Source: Propionibacteriaceae bacterium (lineage in GTDB: Bacteria > Actinomycetota > Actinomycetes > Propionibacteriales > Propionibacteriaceae). From it: a stretch of 64,000 bases of DNA. The notes under the pieces are model-generated. The model saw only the letters and a program-made list of their open reading frames with translations. It searched no databases and was not told the origin of the DNA. The position numbers and the translations under genes are program-made. The stretch spans positions 1 to 64,000 of the forward strand of contig JAFKJK010000007.1 in assembly GCA_017306015.1 (NCBI GenBank), in the 5' to 3' direction. Below are positions 8,666-19,382 of the stretch, piece by piece; the first letter of the stretch is position 1; every line of letters begins with the position of its first letter.

Positions 8666-10309
8666 ATGGCCGAGCTGACCATCACCCCCGAAGAGGTCCG
8701 GGTCGCCCTGGACAAGTTCGTCGAGAACTTCCGTCCTGAAGGTGCCAGCACCGAAGAGGTGGGCACCGTCGTGACCTCCGGCGACGGCATCGCCCGGGTC
8801 GAAGGGCTGCCGTCCGCGATGGCGAACGAGCTGCTCAAGTTCGAGAACGGGACGCTCGGCATCGCGCTGAACCTGGACGTCCGGGAGATCGGCGTGGTGG
8901 TCCTGGGCGACTCCGAGGGCATCGAGGAGGGCTCGATCGTCCGGCGCACCGGCGAGGTGCTCAGCGTCCCGGTCGGGGACGGCTACCTGGGCCGGGTGGT
9001 GGACGCGATGGGCAACCCGATCGACGGCCTCGGCGAGCTGACCGACGTGCCCGAGCGCCGCGAGCTGGAACTGCAGGCGGCCGGCGTGATGGAACGCCAG
9101 AGCGTCAACGAGCCGCTGCAGACCGGGATCAAGGCCATCGACTCGATGACCCCGATCGGCCGTGGCCAGCGGCAGCTGATCATCGGTGACCGCAAGACCG
9201 GCAAGACCGCGATCGCCGTGGACACGATCATCAACCAGAAGGCCGCCTGGGCGACCGGGGATCCGTCCAAGCAGGTGCGCTGCATCTACGTCGCGATCGG
9301 CCAGAAGGGCTCGACCATCGCCGCGCTGCGCACGGTGCTCGAGGAGGCCGGCGCGCTGGAGTACACCACGATCGTGCACGCGCCGGCGTCCGATCCGGCC
9401 GGCTACAAATACATCGCTCCCTACTCGGGCTCGGCGATCGGCCAGCACTGGATGTACGCCGGCAAGCACGTCCTGATCGTCTTCGACGACCTCACCAAGC
9501 AGGCCGAAGCGTACCGCGCGATGTCGCTGCTGCTGCGCCGGCCGCCGGGCCGCGAGGCGTACCCCGGTGACGTCTTCTACCTGCACAGCCGCCTGCTGGA
9601 GCGCTGCGCGAAGCTGTCCGACGAGCTCGGCGCCGGGTCGATGACCGGGCTGCCGATCATCGAGACCAAGGCCAACGACGTGTCGGCGTACATCCCGACC
9701 AACGTGATCTCGATCACGGACGGCCAGATCTTCCTGCAGTCCGACCTCTTCAACGCCAACCAGCGGCCGGCCATCGACGTGGGCATCTCGGTCTCCCGCG
9801 TCGGCGGCGCGGCCCAGGTGAAGGCGATGAAGGCCGTCTCCGGCACGCTGAAGATCGGCCTGGCGCAGTACCGCGACATGGAGGCGTTCGCGATGTTCGC
9901 CTCCGACCTGGACGCGACGTCGAGGCGCCAGCTCGACCGTGGCGCCCGGCTCGTGGAGTTGCTGCGCCAGCCGCAGTACAGCCCCTACCCGGTCGAGGAA
10001 CAGGTGATCAGCGTGTGGGGCGGCACCACCGGCAAGTTCGACGAGGTCCCGGTCTCGGAGGTGCTGCGGTTCGAGCAGGAGTTCCTGGCCTACCTGCGGC
10101 ACAACACCCGGATCCTGCAGACCATCGCCGAGACCGGTCTCTTCGACGACGACACGGCCAAGGCCACCGAGGACGCGGTGGTCGCCTTCCGCGAGCAGTA
10201 CGTCGCGACCGACGGGCGTCCACTGGCGACGGCGGACGACCAGACCGAGGCGATCGCGGAATCCGAGCTGGACCACGAGCAGATCGTGGTCGGCAGGAAG
10301 CAGAGCTGA
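8666..10309 (+). CDS. atpA: ATP synthase F1 subunit alpha
   Basis: This 547-residue subunit carries the non-catalytic nucleotide site of F1. The P-loop is [10 protein letters not shown] at residues 174-183. The region around [19 protein letters not shown] and [18 protein letters not shown] is typical of alpha subunits. A beta-barrel N-terminus (about 30-100) and helical C-terminus flank the nucleotide domain. It pairs with the beta subunit encoded two genes later. Confidence 0.98.
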   Translation: MAELTITPEEVRVALDKFVENFRPEGASTEEVGTVVTSGDGIARVEGLPSAMANELLKFENGTLGIALNLDVREIGVVVLGDSEGIEEGSIVRRTGEVLSVPVGDGYLGRVVDAMGNPIDGLGELTDVPERRELELQAAGVMERQSVNEPLQTGIKAIDSMTPIGRGQRQLIIGDRKTGKTAIAVDTIINQKAAWATGDPSKQVRCIYVAIGQKGSTIAALRTVLEEAGALEYTTIVHAPASDPAGYKYIAPYSGSAIGQHWMYAGKHVLIVFDDLTKQAEAYRAMSLLLRRPPGREAYPGDVFYLHSRLLERCAKLSDELGAGSMTGLPIIETKANDVSAYIPTNVISITDGQIFLQSDLFNANQRPAIDVGISVSRVGGAAQVKAMKAVSGTLKIGLAQYRDMEAFAMFASDLDATSRRQLDRGARLVELLRQPQYSPYPVEEQVISVWGGTTGKFDEVPVSEVLRFEQEFLAYLRHNTRILQTIAETGLFDDDTAKATEDAVVAFREQYVATDGRPLATADDQTEAIAESELDHEQIVVGRKQS

Positions 10310-10313
10310 CGAG

Positions 10314-11225
10314 ATGCCGGCGAGCCTTCGCGAGCTGCGGCAGCGGCGCAAGTCGGTGATGGCGACCAAGAAGATCACCAGGGCGATGGAGCTGATCGCG
10401 TCCTCGCGGATCATCAGGGCGCAGCAGGCGGCCGCCCGCACGCTGCCGTACACCCGGGAGCTGAACCGGGCGGTGTCCGCGGTGGCGACCTACTCTCGCG
10501 CCGATCACCCGCTGACCCGGCCGGGCGGGACGCCGAGGCGGGTTGCCGTGCTGCTGGTCACCTCCGACCGGGGCATGAACGGGGCCTACTCGTCGAACGT
10601 GATCAAGACGGTCTCGCAGTTGCGTGAGCGGTTCGAGGAGGCCGGCGCGGAGGTGACCCGCTACGTCGTCGGACGCAAGGGCATCGGCTACTACGGCTAT
10701 CGGGGGCTGTCGATGGCGGCGACCTGGGAGGGCTTCTCCGACGCGCCGACCTACGACCGGGCGGTGGAGATCGCCGAGCAGTTGCTGGAGGACTTCCTCA
10801 CCCCCTACGAGGACGGCGGGGTGGACGAGATCTGGGCGGTCTACACCCGGATGGAGTCGATGCTCACCCAGGTGCCGCGAGTGCGGCGGGTGCTGCCGCT
10901 GGAGGTCGTCGAGGGCGTCCACGCGGTCGGCGAGGACACCGTCCTGCCGCTGTACGAGTTCGAGCCGAGCCCCGAAGCGGTGCTGGACGCGCTGCTGCCG
11001 CTGTACGTCCGCAGCCGGATCTGGTTCTACCTGCTGCAGTCGGCGGCGTCCCAGCTGGCCAGCCAGCAGCGGGCGATGAAGTCGGCGACCGACAATGCCC
11101 AGACCCTGATCGAGCGGCTCACCCGGGAAGCGAACCAGGCCCGGCAGTCCGAGATCACCCAGGAGATCAGCGAAATCGTCGGCGGCGCCAGCGCGCTCGC
11201 CGACCTCACCGAAGAAGCGAACTAG
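10314..11225 (+). CDS. atpG: ATP synthase F1 subunit gamma
   Basis: This 303-residue central-stalk subunit rotates inside F1. The N-terminal helix SLRELRQRRKSVMATKKITRAM and the C-terminal helix containing MKSATDNAQTLIERLTREAN form the antiparallel coiled coil. The middle stretch VTSDRGMNGAYSSN is the family signature. It lies 4 bp after atpA. Confidence 0.97.
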   Translation: MPASLRELRQRRKSVMATKKITRAMELIASSRIIRAQQAAARTLPYTRELNRAVSAVATYSRADHPLTRPGGTPRRVAVLLVTSDRGMNGAYSSNVIKTVSQLRERFEEAGAEVTRYVVGRKGIGYYGYRGLSMAATWEGFSDAPTYDRAVEIAEQLLEDFLTPYEDGGVDEIWAVYTRMESMLTQVPRVRRVLPLEVVEGVHAVGEDTVLPLYEFEPSPEAVLDALLPLYVRSRIWFYLLQSAASQLASQQRAMKSATDNAQTLIERLTREANQARQSEITQEISEIVGGASALADLTEEAN

Positions 11226-12686
<1,461 letters not shown>

Positions 12687-12687
12687 C

Positions 12688-13098
12688 GTGTCGCAACTCC
12701 AGGTGGAGGTGGTCGCCGCCGCGGGCATGGCCTGGGAGGGCCCCGCGCTCAGCGTCACCGCCCGCACCAGCGAGGGCGACATCGGCATCCTGCCCAATCA
12801 CGAACCGATCCTGGCCACGTTGGTGCCCTGCGCGGCCGAGATCCTCACCGCGGACGGCCGGCGCGAGGTCATCGTCGTGGACGGCGGCTTCATCTCCGTC
12901 GCCGACAACCGGGTCTCGGTGCTCAGCCCGCTCGCCCGGATCGCCAGCGAGATCGACGTGAACGCCGCCGAACACGAGCTCGCGGCCGCGGAGAAGCGGC
13001 TCAACGCGGGCGAAGGGGACGAGGAGACGCGGCACCACTATCTCCGGGCCCAGGCGCAGCTGAAGGCAGCGCAGCTGGCCCGCGGCCGGGACAACTGA
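12688..13098 (+). CDS. atpC: ATP synthase F1 subunit epsilon
   Basis: This 136-residue protein has the beta-sandwich N-terminal domain (residues 1-85, with DIGILPNHEPILATLVP) and a C-terminal helical hairpin that links the stalk to the c-ring and can inhibit hydrolysis. The GTG start is 1 bp after the atpD stop. It is the last structural gene of the operon. Confidence 0.96.
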   Translation: MSQLQVEVVAAAGMAWEGPALSVTARTSEGDIGILPNHEPILATLVPCAAEILTADGRREVIVVDGGFISVADNRVSVLSPLARIASEIDVNAAEHELAAAEKRLNAGEGDEETRHHYLRAQAQLKAAQLARGRDN

Positions 13099-13125
13099 GT
13101 CGGCCGGACGGTACGGGAACAGCCG

Positions 13126-13563
13126 GTGGACCTCCTGGGAGTATCCGAATGGGTCCTGCTGGCGCTCGCGGTCCTCGTGCTGCTCCCGGTGCTGTTCCTG
13201 GCCGGACGCCGCCGCTGGCTGTCCCGCGCCGGCGGCGTGTTCGACGCCAGTTTGCGGCTGACCACGACCACCCCTGGGGCCGGCTGGGTGCTGGGCGTGG
13301 CCCGCTACTCCGGGGACAACCTGGAGTGGTTCCGGGTGTTCTCGCCGTCGCTGCGGCCCAAGGTGATCTTTCCGCGCTCCATCACCCACGCCGGCTCCCA
13401 GCGCGATCCCGACCCCATCGAGGCCCTCACCCTGGCGGACCAGCGGATCCTCACCATGGAGTACGCCGACGGCGACTCCTGGGAGCTGGCGATGTCGGCG
13501 GCCTCCCTGACCGGCCTGCTGAGCTGGCTGGAGTCGGCGCCTCCGGGCGCCCGCTATCGCTGA
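13126..13563 (+). CDS. DUF2550 family membrane-anchored protein
   Basis: This 145-residue protein has one N-terminal membrane helix (about residues 6-26, LALAVLVLLPVLFLA) followed by a soluble beta-rich domain with PGAGWVLGVARYSGDNLEWFRVFSPS. It occupies the position just after atpC that the DUF2550 protein Rv1312 holds in M. tuberculosis. Its function is unknown. The start is a GTG, and the last 10 bp overlap the convergent cobalamin adenosyltransferase gene. Confidence 0.85.
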   Translation: MDLLGVSEWVLLALAVLVLLPVLFLAGRRRWLSRAGGVFDASLRLTTTTPGAGWVLGVARYSGDNLEWFRVFSPSLRPKVIFPRSITHAGSQRDPDPIEALTLADQRILTMEYADGDSWELAMSAASLTGLLSWLESAPPGARYR

Positions 13564-14303
13564 GCAGCGTCGTCGGGGGGCGCGTCCCCGGAAGTCGGAG
13601 CGTCCGCCTCGGGCTCAGGGTCGGAGGGCTCGTCGGCCTGGTCGAGAGCCTCCTGGGACGCCTCGATCCGGTCGCGTTGACGAGCGGCTGCCGCGTCCGG
13701 GGGCTGCCGGTCGGCCCCGGGCACCCACAGCACCTCGCCGGCCTCCTGGCCGGTGAGCCGGGCGAGGATGAACAGCAGGTCCGAGAGCCGGTTGAGGTAG
13801 GTGATCGCCAGCACGTTGACACCACCGGACGAGGTCTCGGTCGCCGGGCTGGTGCCGTAGACGCTGGCGGCAGCCCAAGCCGTCCGCTCGGCCCGGCGGA
13901 CGATGGTGCGGGCCAGGTGCAGCCAGGCCGACGTCTGCGTCCCGCCGGGGAGGATGAACGAGCGCAGCGGCGGCAGCTCGTCCCCGAACTGGTCGCACCA
14001 GCCCTCGAGGCGCTCGATGTTCTCCTCGACGATCCGCAGCGGCTCGATCTCGTAGGTCTCCTTGAGCGGATTCGACAGGTCGGCGCCGCAGTCGAAGAGT
14101 TCGTTCTGGATGTGCCGCAGGACGGCGCGGATGTCGTCGGACAGGTCCGGCTGGCAGGTGACGAGGCCGAGGACGCAGTTCGCCTCGTCGACGTGGCCGT
14201 AGGCCTGCACCCGGGCATCGGTCTTCGCCGCAACCGAGTTGTCGGACAGCCGGGTCGTGCCGGCGTCGCCGGTGCGGGTATAGATGCGGGTGAGGTTGAC
14301 CAT
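13554..14303 (-). CDS. ATP:cob(I)alamin adenosyltransferase, PduO/MMAB type
   Basis: This 249-residue enzyme transfers the adenosyl group of ATP to cob(I)alamin, making coenzyme B12 for enzymes such as methylmalonyl-CoA mutase. The N-terminus IYTRTGDAGTT is the ATP-binding signature, and RRAERTAWA plus VNVLAITYLNRLSDLLFILAR complete the PduO fold. About the last 50 residues form an acidic, proline-rich tail of low complexity. The ATG at 14303 sits 6 nt after a good promoter. A methylmalonyl-CoA epimerase gene lies 5 kb away. Confidence 0.93.
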   Translation of the reverse strand: MVNLTRIYTRTGDAGTTRLSDNSVAAKTDARVQAYGHVDEANCVLGLVTCQPDLSDDIRAVLRHIQNELFDCGADLSNPLKETYEIEPLRIVEENIERLEGWCDQFGDELPPLRSFILPGGTQTSAWLHLARTIVRRAERTAWAAASVYGTSPATETSSGGVNVLAITYLNRLSDLLFILARLTGQEAGEVLWVPGADRQPPDAAAARQRDRIEASQEALDQADEPSDPEPEADAPTSGDAPPDDAAQR

Positions 14304-14309
14304 GGCCTC

Positions 14310-14338
14310 AATCAACACCGGCCGGACGGCAGTGTCAA
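14310..14338 (-). promoter_or_regulatory. Promoter of the cobalamin adenosyltransferase gene
   Basis: On the minus strand a perfect TTGACA (14338-14333) and TTGATT (14315-14310) are 17 bp apart, and the ATG follows 6 nt later. The transcript would be leaderless. No cobalamin riboswitch can therefore sit in front of this gene. Confidence 0.6.
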
Positions 14339-14365
14339 ACCCGGGCATCGTGAGAGGCTGGGCGG

Positions 14366-15034
14366 GTGAAGAAGGTGCTTTCCGCGGCTCTGGCCGTCCT
14401 CGTCCTGCCGCTGCTCGCGAGCTGCTCGCCCACGCCGTCCCCGGACGCCGGGAGCGCGCCGCGGGTGGGCGAAGTGAACTGCGCCTACACCGCGTCCGGC
14501 GAGGCGAGCAAGCAGGTGAACCCGCCACCGGCCACCGGGGTGCCCAACACCGGGTCGACCTCGGCCGTCCTCTCGCTGAACGGCAAGCCGGTCGGGCTCA
14601 CCCTGGACCGTGCGAAGGCACCCTGCACGGTCAACTCCTTCGTCTCGCTGGCTCAGCAGGGCTTCTTCGACGGCACCTCCTGCCACCGGCTGGGCAATCG
14701 CGAGGGCTTCCAGATGCTCCAGTGCGGCGACCCGACGGGCACCGGTCGGGGCGGTCCCGGCTACGAGTTCGCGGACGAACTCACCGGCTCGGAGACCTAT
14801 CCAGCCGGGACGCTGGCGATGGCCAACGCCGGCCCGAACACGAACGGCTCCCAGTTCTTCCTGGTCTTCGGCGACACGCCGCTGGATCCGGCCTACACCG
14901 TCTTCGGCACGATCGACACCGACGGACTGAAGGTGCTGATGGCGCTGGCCGAAGGCGGGACGGACGACTCCGAGGCCAAGGACGTCGGCAAGCCGAAGCT
15001 GCCCGCCGTGATCACGTCGGTGACGGTGAGCTGA
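14366..15034 (+). CDS. Lipoprotein cyclophilin-type peptidyl-prolyl isomerase
   Basis: This 222-residue protein starts at a GTG and opens with a lipoprotein signal (KK, a hydrophobic stretch, lipobox LLASC), so it should be anchored on the outer face of the membrane. From about residue 60 it has a cyclophilin domain with FFDGTSCHRL, GGPGYEFADEL, MANAGPNTNGSQFFLVFGDT and YTVFGTI. It would assist folding of secreted proteins by proline isomerisation. It is divergent from the adenosyltransferase gene. Confidence 0.93.
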   Translation: MKKVLSAALAVLVLPLLASCSPTPSPDAGSAPRVGEVNCAYTASGEASKQVNPPPATGVPNTGSTSAVLSLNGKPVGLTLDRAKAPCTVNSFVSLAQQGFFDGTSCHRLGNREGFQMLQCGDPTGTGRGGPGYEFADELTGSETYPAGTLAMANAGPNTNGSQFFLVFGDTPLDPAYTVFGTIDTDGLKVLMALAEGGTDDSEAKDVGKPKLPAVITSVTVS

Positions 15035-15046
15035 GCCCGCGACACG

Positions 15047-15838
15047 TCAGGACTGGCGACGCCTCAGCTCAGCCAGGGCCGCCACCACGGCCGACGGGTT
15101 GTCGGCGTGCACCCAGTGCCCGGCGTCCGGGACGACGACGGTTTCGACCGCAGGGAACAGCCGGCGCAGGCGCGCCAGGTCGCCGGGGTCGTAGTACGGC
15201 GAGCGTTCGCCGACGATCCACGATGTCGGCCCGGAGTAGGACACCTCGCCGGGGTCGGGCCACTCGCTGATCGCGTCCAGCTCGTCCTCCAGCAGGCGCA
15301 GGTTCGGCTGCCAGTGCCAGCCGCCGTCGGGACGCAGGTTCGTCAGCAGGAAGCCGCGGACGGCGCGGTCGGGGATCCGCGCGGTGAGCTCGCGATCCGC
15401 CTGCCCACGGCTGGTCAGGCTGCCCAGGTCGAGCGCGTCCATGGCGGCGAAGTAGGCCGCGAAGCCGCTGACCTGCGCTGACCGGGTCGGGGCGATGTCG
15501 ATCACGGCGAGGCTGGCGACCAGGTCCGGGTGGGCGAGCGCGGTGAGCATCGCCACCTTGCCACCCAGCGAGTGGCCGGCCAGGGTGATCCGGGCGTCGT
15601 GCCCGAGCCGGGCCTCGATCTCGGCGGCGACGGCCCCGGCCGCCTCCGGGTAGCTGAAGTGCTGCGTCCAGGGGCTGGAGCCGTGGTTGGGCAGGTCGAA
15701 CAGCACACTGGTCCAGCCCTGCGCGGCGAGCCCCTTCGCGACCTGCGTCCAGTTGCGACCGCGGCCGAACAGTCCGTGCAGGAACGCGAAGTCCGGCCGT
15801 CCGTCGCCGACCACCTCGAAGCTCAGTCCCGCAGCCAT
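15047..15838 (-). CDS. Alpha/beta-fold hydrolase
   Basis: This 263-residue hydrolase has FLHGLFGRGRNW (oxyanion region), the nucleophile elbow LAGHSLGGKVAM, and VVPDAGHWVHADNPSAV carrying the catalytic histidine. It resembles YbfF-type esterases and other small-acyl hydrolases; the substrate cannot be told. The ATG at 15838 overlaps the stop of the upstream zinc-ribbon gene by 1 base (TGATG), so the two are translationally coupled. Confidence 0.9.
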   Translation of the reverse strand: MAAGLSFEVVGDGRPDFAFLHGLFGRGRNWTQVAKGLAAQGWTSVLFDLPNHGSSPWTQHFSYPEAAGAVAAEIEARLGHDARITLAGHSLGGKVAMLTALAHPDLVASLAVIDIAPTRSAQVSGFAAYFAAMDALDLGSLTSRGQADRELTARIPDRAVRGFLLTNLRPDGGWHWQPNLRLLEDELDAISEWPDPGEVSYSGPTSWIVGERSPYYDPGDLARLRRLFPAVETVVVPDAGHWVHADNPSAVVAALAELRRRQS

Positions 15839-16113
15839 CAGGACCTCCGGGCCCAGCAGGACGTGTGCCAGTGCCGCCGGTCGTCCACGGCAGAGGTGGA
15901 GCCGATCCCCGCCACCCGCGGCCAGGTCACCACGTGCGCGACACCGGGGCCGAACGAGCGGTTGCAGCCCGGGCAGGCGTAGGTCTTGGTCGCCGCCTGC
16001 GCGCTCATCGGCTGCACCATCCACTCGCCGTCCGCCTTCACCTCGACGCGGGCGAAGGCCCCGACGGCGAGGGGACGCGGCGCACGCAGGTGCTTGGAGG
16101 CTCGCTTGGGCAT
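15838..16113 (-). CDS. Small zinc-ribbon-like protein
   Basis: This 91-residue basic protein carries CPGC (about residue 47) and a later HWHTSC, so Cys-x2-Cys plus His/Cys could bind one zinc ion. Similar small proteins are found next to nucS in other actinobacteria, often labelled ATP/GTP-binding without evidence. The function is unknown. A -10-like TAGGAC (16125-16120) lies 6 nt before the ATG. It is divergent from nucS with 62 bp between and is coupled to the hydrolase gene. Confidence 0.75.
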   Translation of the reverse strand: MPKRASKHLRAPRPLAVGAFARVEVKADGEWMVQPMSAQAATKTYACPGCNRSFGPGVAHVVTWPRVAGIGSTSAVDDRRHWHTSCWARRS

Positions 16114-16163
16114 GGTCCTGTCCTACCACAGCGAGGCCGTCGGACGAGGCGGCACCGGTGGCG

Positions 16164-16169
16164 TAGGTT
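16164..16169 (+). promoter_or_regulatory. -10 element of nucS (leaderless)
   Basis: TAGGTT ends 6 nt before the GTG start of nucS, placing the transcription start at the start codon. No clear -35 element is seen. Confidence 0.5.
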
Positions 16170-16175
16170 GTCCGG

Positions 16176-16859
16176 GTGCGTCTGATCATCGCCCGCTGCC
16201 AGGTCGACTACGCCGGTCGGCTCAGCGCCCACCTCCCGATGGCCACCCGGCTGATCATGGTGAAGGCGGACGGCTCGGTCTCCGTCCACGCCGACGACCG
16301 TGCGTACAAACCGCTGAACTGGATGAGCGCTCCCTGCCGGCTGACCGTGTCCCCGGAGCCTCCCGATTCGGCTCTGAGCGAGCTGTGGGACGTCCAGAAC
16401 CACGACGGGGACACCCTGAAGATCACGATCGCCGAGGTGCTGCACGACTCGTCGCACGAGCTCGGGGTGGACCCCGGCCTGCAGAAGGACGGCGTCGAGG
16501 CGCACCTCCAGGTGCTGCTGGCCGAGAACCCGGCCACGTTCGGGGACGGCTGGACGCTGGTGACGCGGGAGTACCTGACCCCGATCGGACCGGTGGACCT
16601 GCTCTTCCGAGACCACACCGGCGCCTACGTGGCCGTCGAGGTGAAGCGTCGCGGTGAGATCGACGGCGTGGAGCAGCTCACCCGCTATCTGGCGCTGATG
16701 AACGCCGACCCGGCCATGAAGCCGGTCCGCGGAGTCTTCGCGGCCCAGCAGATCAAACCGCAGGCGCGGACCCTCGCCGGGACGCGGGGGATCGACTGCA
16801 TCCTGGTTGATTACGACCTGCTGCGCGGCCTCGACAACGCCGAGGACCGCCTCTTCTGA
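16176..16859 (+). CDS. nucS: Mismatch-specific endonuclease NucS (EndoMS)
   Basis: This 227-residue enzyme cuts both strands at mismatches (such as G-T and G-G) and supplies mismatch repair in actinobacteria lacking MutS/MutL. The N-terminal half is the DNA-binding and dimerisation domain. The C-terminal half is a RecB-like nuclease with Glu109, Asp141 (GPVDLLF), Glu155 and Lys157 (VAVEVKRRG). The extreme C-terminus, DRLF, resembles the sliding-clamp-binding tail of NucS proteins. All catalytic residues are present. The GTG start is supported by the leaderless -10 element. Confidence 0.96.
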   Translation: MRLIIARCQVDYAGRLSAHLPMATRLIMVKADGSVSVHADDRAYKPLNWMSAPCRLTVSPEPPDSALSELWDVQNHDGDTLKITIAEVLHDSSHELGVDPGLQKDGVEAHLQVLLAENPATFGDGWTLVTREYLTPIGPVDLLFRDHTGAYVAVEVKRRGEIDGVEQLTRYLALMNADPAMKPVRGVFAAQQIKPQARTLAGTRGIDCILVDYDLLRGLDNAEDRLF

Positions 16860-16877
16860 GCTCCCGCGAGCGACGAC

Positions 16878-18104
16878 TCAGGTGCGGTCGAGGTGGGGGA
16901 CCAGCACCTCCCGGTAGAGCAGCAGGAGTGCCGCGGTGATCGGGATGGCCAGGATGGCGCCGATCATGCCCAGCAGCAGCGCTCCGGAGACGGCGGCGAG
17001 CATCACCAGGATCGGCGGGATCTGCACCGATCGGGAGAAGATCCGCGGCTGGATGAAGTACGCGTCGACCTGCTGGTAGACCAGGAAGAACGCGAGCGTG
17101 ATCAGGCCCTGGGTCGTCGAGAAGGCGAACGCGACGATGGAGACGATGATCATCGAGATCGTCGTGCCCACGAGCGGGACGAAGGCGAACATCCCGACGA
17201 CCACCATCAGGGCGAGCGCGTACTGGCTCAGGCCGACCACGTTCAGGAACAGGAAGGCGACGCTCATGGCGATCAGCACGACGGTGAACAGGCCGGAGAC
17301 GTAGCCGCCGACCCGCTTGAACATCTCGTTGGCCAGGTAGCGCACCCGGGGACGCCGCGATGCCGGCGCGAGTTGGTAGATGACTTCCTTGATCCCCGGC
17401 AGCGCGGTCAGGAAGTACAGCGTGAGCACGACGGTGATGACCACCGAGAAGACCAGGCCGGCGACCGCCTGGCCGGCTCCGACGAGGCCGCCGAACAGGC
17501 CGCCGAGCAGGTCGCCGCTGGTCAGGTAGCTCACCGCCTTGTCGATCACCCCGAACTGGGCGTCGAAGGCCGCGATCTGCGGGTTCTGGCGGAGGTTGTC
17601 CAGGTAGGTCGGGGCCTGGGTGAGCAGCTTGTTGACCTGCTCGCTGATCACCGGCACCAGGGCCCAGCCGGCCAGTGCCAGCAGGATGATCAGGCCGAGG
17701 GCGACCATCAGCACGGCCAGTCCCCGCCTGATGCCGTGGTGATGCAGCCAGGTCACGGCGGGGTTCAGTCCCAGGGCGATGGCCAGCGACAGCAGGACCA
17801 GCACGAGGATGCTGCGCAACGACACGACCGCGGTGACCAGCCCATAGGCGGTCATCGCGCCGATGGTGAGGAAGAAGCCGATCTGGAACGGGTTGCGGTC
17901 GAGCAACGACACCTTGGTGTCGCCCGCGCGCGTCCGGCCCTGGTCGATGTCGGGAGGGGTCGGCTGGGTGATCCGCCGCCAGCGCCGCAGCCAGTTCCGG
18001 GACACGGCTGCCTGGTTTGCCGCGTCAGCGCCGGCGTCCGGTGACCCGGCGGCCGGCCGCTGAGGCTCCACCGCGTCCGGGTCGCTACCTCCCGTTGCGG
18101 TCAT
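16878..18104 (-). CDS. AI-2E family transporter
   Basis: This 408-residue protein has a charged, proline-rich N-terminal tail of about 70 residues and then about eight hydrophobic segments. FVPLVGTTISMI and QQVDAYFIQPRIFSRSVQIPP are typical of the AI-2E (YdiK/PerM) family. These proteins export or exchange small molecules or ions, and autoinducer-2 transport is shown only for some members. It starts 5 bp after the stop of the DivIVA-like gene and is probably cotranscribed with it. Confidence 0.9.
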   Translation of the reverse strand: MTATGGSDPDAVEPQRPAAGSPDAGADAANQAAVSRNWLRRWRRITQPTPPDIDQGRTRAGDTKVSLLDRNPFQIGFFLTIGAMTAYGLVTAVVSLRSILVLVLLSLAIALGLNPAVTWLHHHGIRRGLAVLMVALGLIILLALAGWALVPVISEQVNKLLTQAPTYLDNLRQNPQIAAFDAQFGVIDKAVSYLTSGDLLGGLFGGLVGAGQAVAGLVFSVVITVVLTLYFLTALPGIKEVIYQLAPASRRPRVRYLANEMFKRVGGYVSGLFTVVLIAMSVAFLFLNVVGLSQYALALMVVVGMFAFVPLVGTTISMIIVSIVAFAFSTTQGLITLAFFLVYQQVDAYFIQPRIFSRSVQIPPILVMLAAVSGALLLGMIGAILAIPITAALLLLYREVLVPHLDRT

Positions 18105-18109
18105 GTCGC

Positions 18110-19312
18110 TCAGTTCTTGGAACCCTCGGCTGCCGGGGCGGTCAGCGCAACGGTCTCCTCGCCGGTCGGCTCAGTCTCTTCCGGCCCAGCCTCGTCCGGC
18201 TCAGCCTCGTGCTCCGCGGGGGAGTCGGGGGACGCCGGGGACTCCGGCGTGGCCGCGGCGACCTGTCCCGCGGCGGGGACGGGGCGAGCCTCGTCCTCGT
18301 CGGCGTACTCGGCCACGCTCTTGCCGGCGAGGCTGGAGAGCTCGCTCAACTGGGCGAGGATCGCCTTGTGCCTGCCGGAGAGGAGGTCCACCTTCGCCTC
18401 CAGCCGGGCCTTGCGCTCCTCGGCCACCCGGATGCCCTCGGCGTGGATGTTCTTCGCCTCGGCGCGGGAACTGGCCAGCAGCGAGGCGGCCTCGTCGTTG
18501 GCGCTCTTGCGGATCTCGTCCGCCTCCGCCTGGACGGCGGCCCGCCGCTGCTCCCAGGTCTCGGTCTCCGCCTCGAGCTGGGCGCGGAACTCCTCCGCGC
18601 GCTTCTTCGCCTCCTCCACCAGGGTGGACAGCGCCGTCGCGGCCTCCTCCTGGGACTGCTTCAGGGCGGCCAGGTCGGCCTCCTTCTGCCGGAGGAGTTC
18701 GGCCTGGTGCTCGGCGGCCTGGCGCTCGGCCTCGGCGAGCTTCGCCTTGACGTCCGTCTCGTTCTGCTCGGCGATCAGCCGGGCCTGGGCCCTGGCCTCC
18801 TCGACGATCTGGGCGGCTTCGCGCTGCGCGGCCTCGCGGACGAAGTCCGCCTGGTTCTTCACACCCTGCAGATCGGCCGCGTTCTGGTCGGCCAGCTGCT
18901 TGCGGAGCTCGGCGATGCTGTCCGCGGATGCTGCCCGGTTCGCCTCGACCGTTGCCGCCGCGTCCTCGTGCTTGCGGGCAACCTCTGCCTCGGCGTCGGC
19001 GATGATCGCCTTGGCCTTGTTCTGGGCGGAGGTGAGCAGCTCGTTGGCCTGTGCCTCCGCCGAGCGGAGCATGCCGCGCGCGTGGGCGCCGAGCTTGGAG
19101 AAGTCGGTGTCGTCCGACTTCGCGGCTGCGGCGGCGAGTTGCTTCTGCTGCTGGCGGAGCTGGCCCTTCGCCCGGGACAGCTGTGCCTCGACATCGCGGA
19201 CGTATGCGTCGACCGCGCCCTTGTCGTAGCCGCGAAGTGCCTGCGGGAAGTTGCCAACAGCGCTCGCGTTCTCGTCGAACAGATCCAGCCCCGAGGTGTC
19301 GTCGTAGCTCAC
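18110..19312 (-). CDS. DivIVA-domain coiled-coil protein
   Basis: This 400-residue protein has a short N-terminal region with NFPQALRGYDKGAVDAYVRDVE, the DivIVA-type membrane-targeting motif. A long alanine/glutamate/glutamine-rich coiled coil follows (about 50-325), then an acidic, proline-rich tail. Such proteins scaffold polar growth or division machinery in actinobacteria. It is longer than typical Wag31 and has no obvious counterpart in the syntenic mycobacterial region. The GTG start has a good ribosome binding site (AAAGGAGA). TAGCAT at 19342-19337 is a likely -10 element. Confidence 0.85.
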   Translation of the reverse strand: MSYDDTSGLDLFDENASAVGNFPQALRGYDKGAVDAYVRDVEAQLSRAKGQLRQQQKQLAAAAAKSDDTDFSKLGAHARGMLRSAEAQANELLTSAQNKAKAIIADAEAEVARKHEDAAATVEANRAASADSIAELRKQLADQNAADLQGVKNQADFVREAAQREAAQIVEEARAQARLIAEQNETDVKAKLAEAERQAAEHQAELLRQKEADLAALKQSQEEAATALSTLVEEAKKRAEEFRAQLEAETETWEQRRAAVQAEADEIRKSANDEAASLLASSRAEAKNIHAEGIRVAEERKARLEAKVDLLSGRHKAILAQLSELSSLAGKSVAEYADEDEARPVPAAGQVAAATPESPASPDSPAEHEAEPDEAGPEETEPTGEETVALTAPAAEGSKN

Positions 19313-19382
19313 GGTCTCTCCTTTTCCTCGTCCAGCATGCTACCGCCCGCGCAGGCTTGCGGAAGGGGTCCTGGACGAACCC

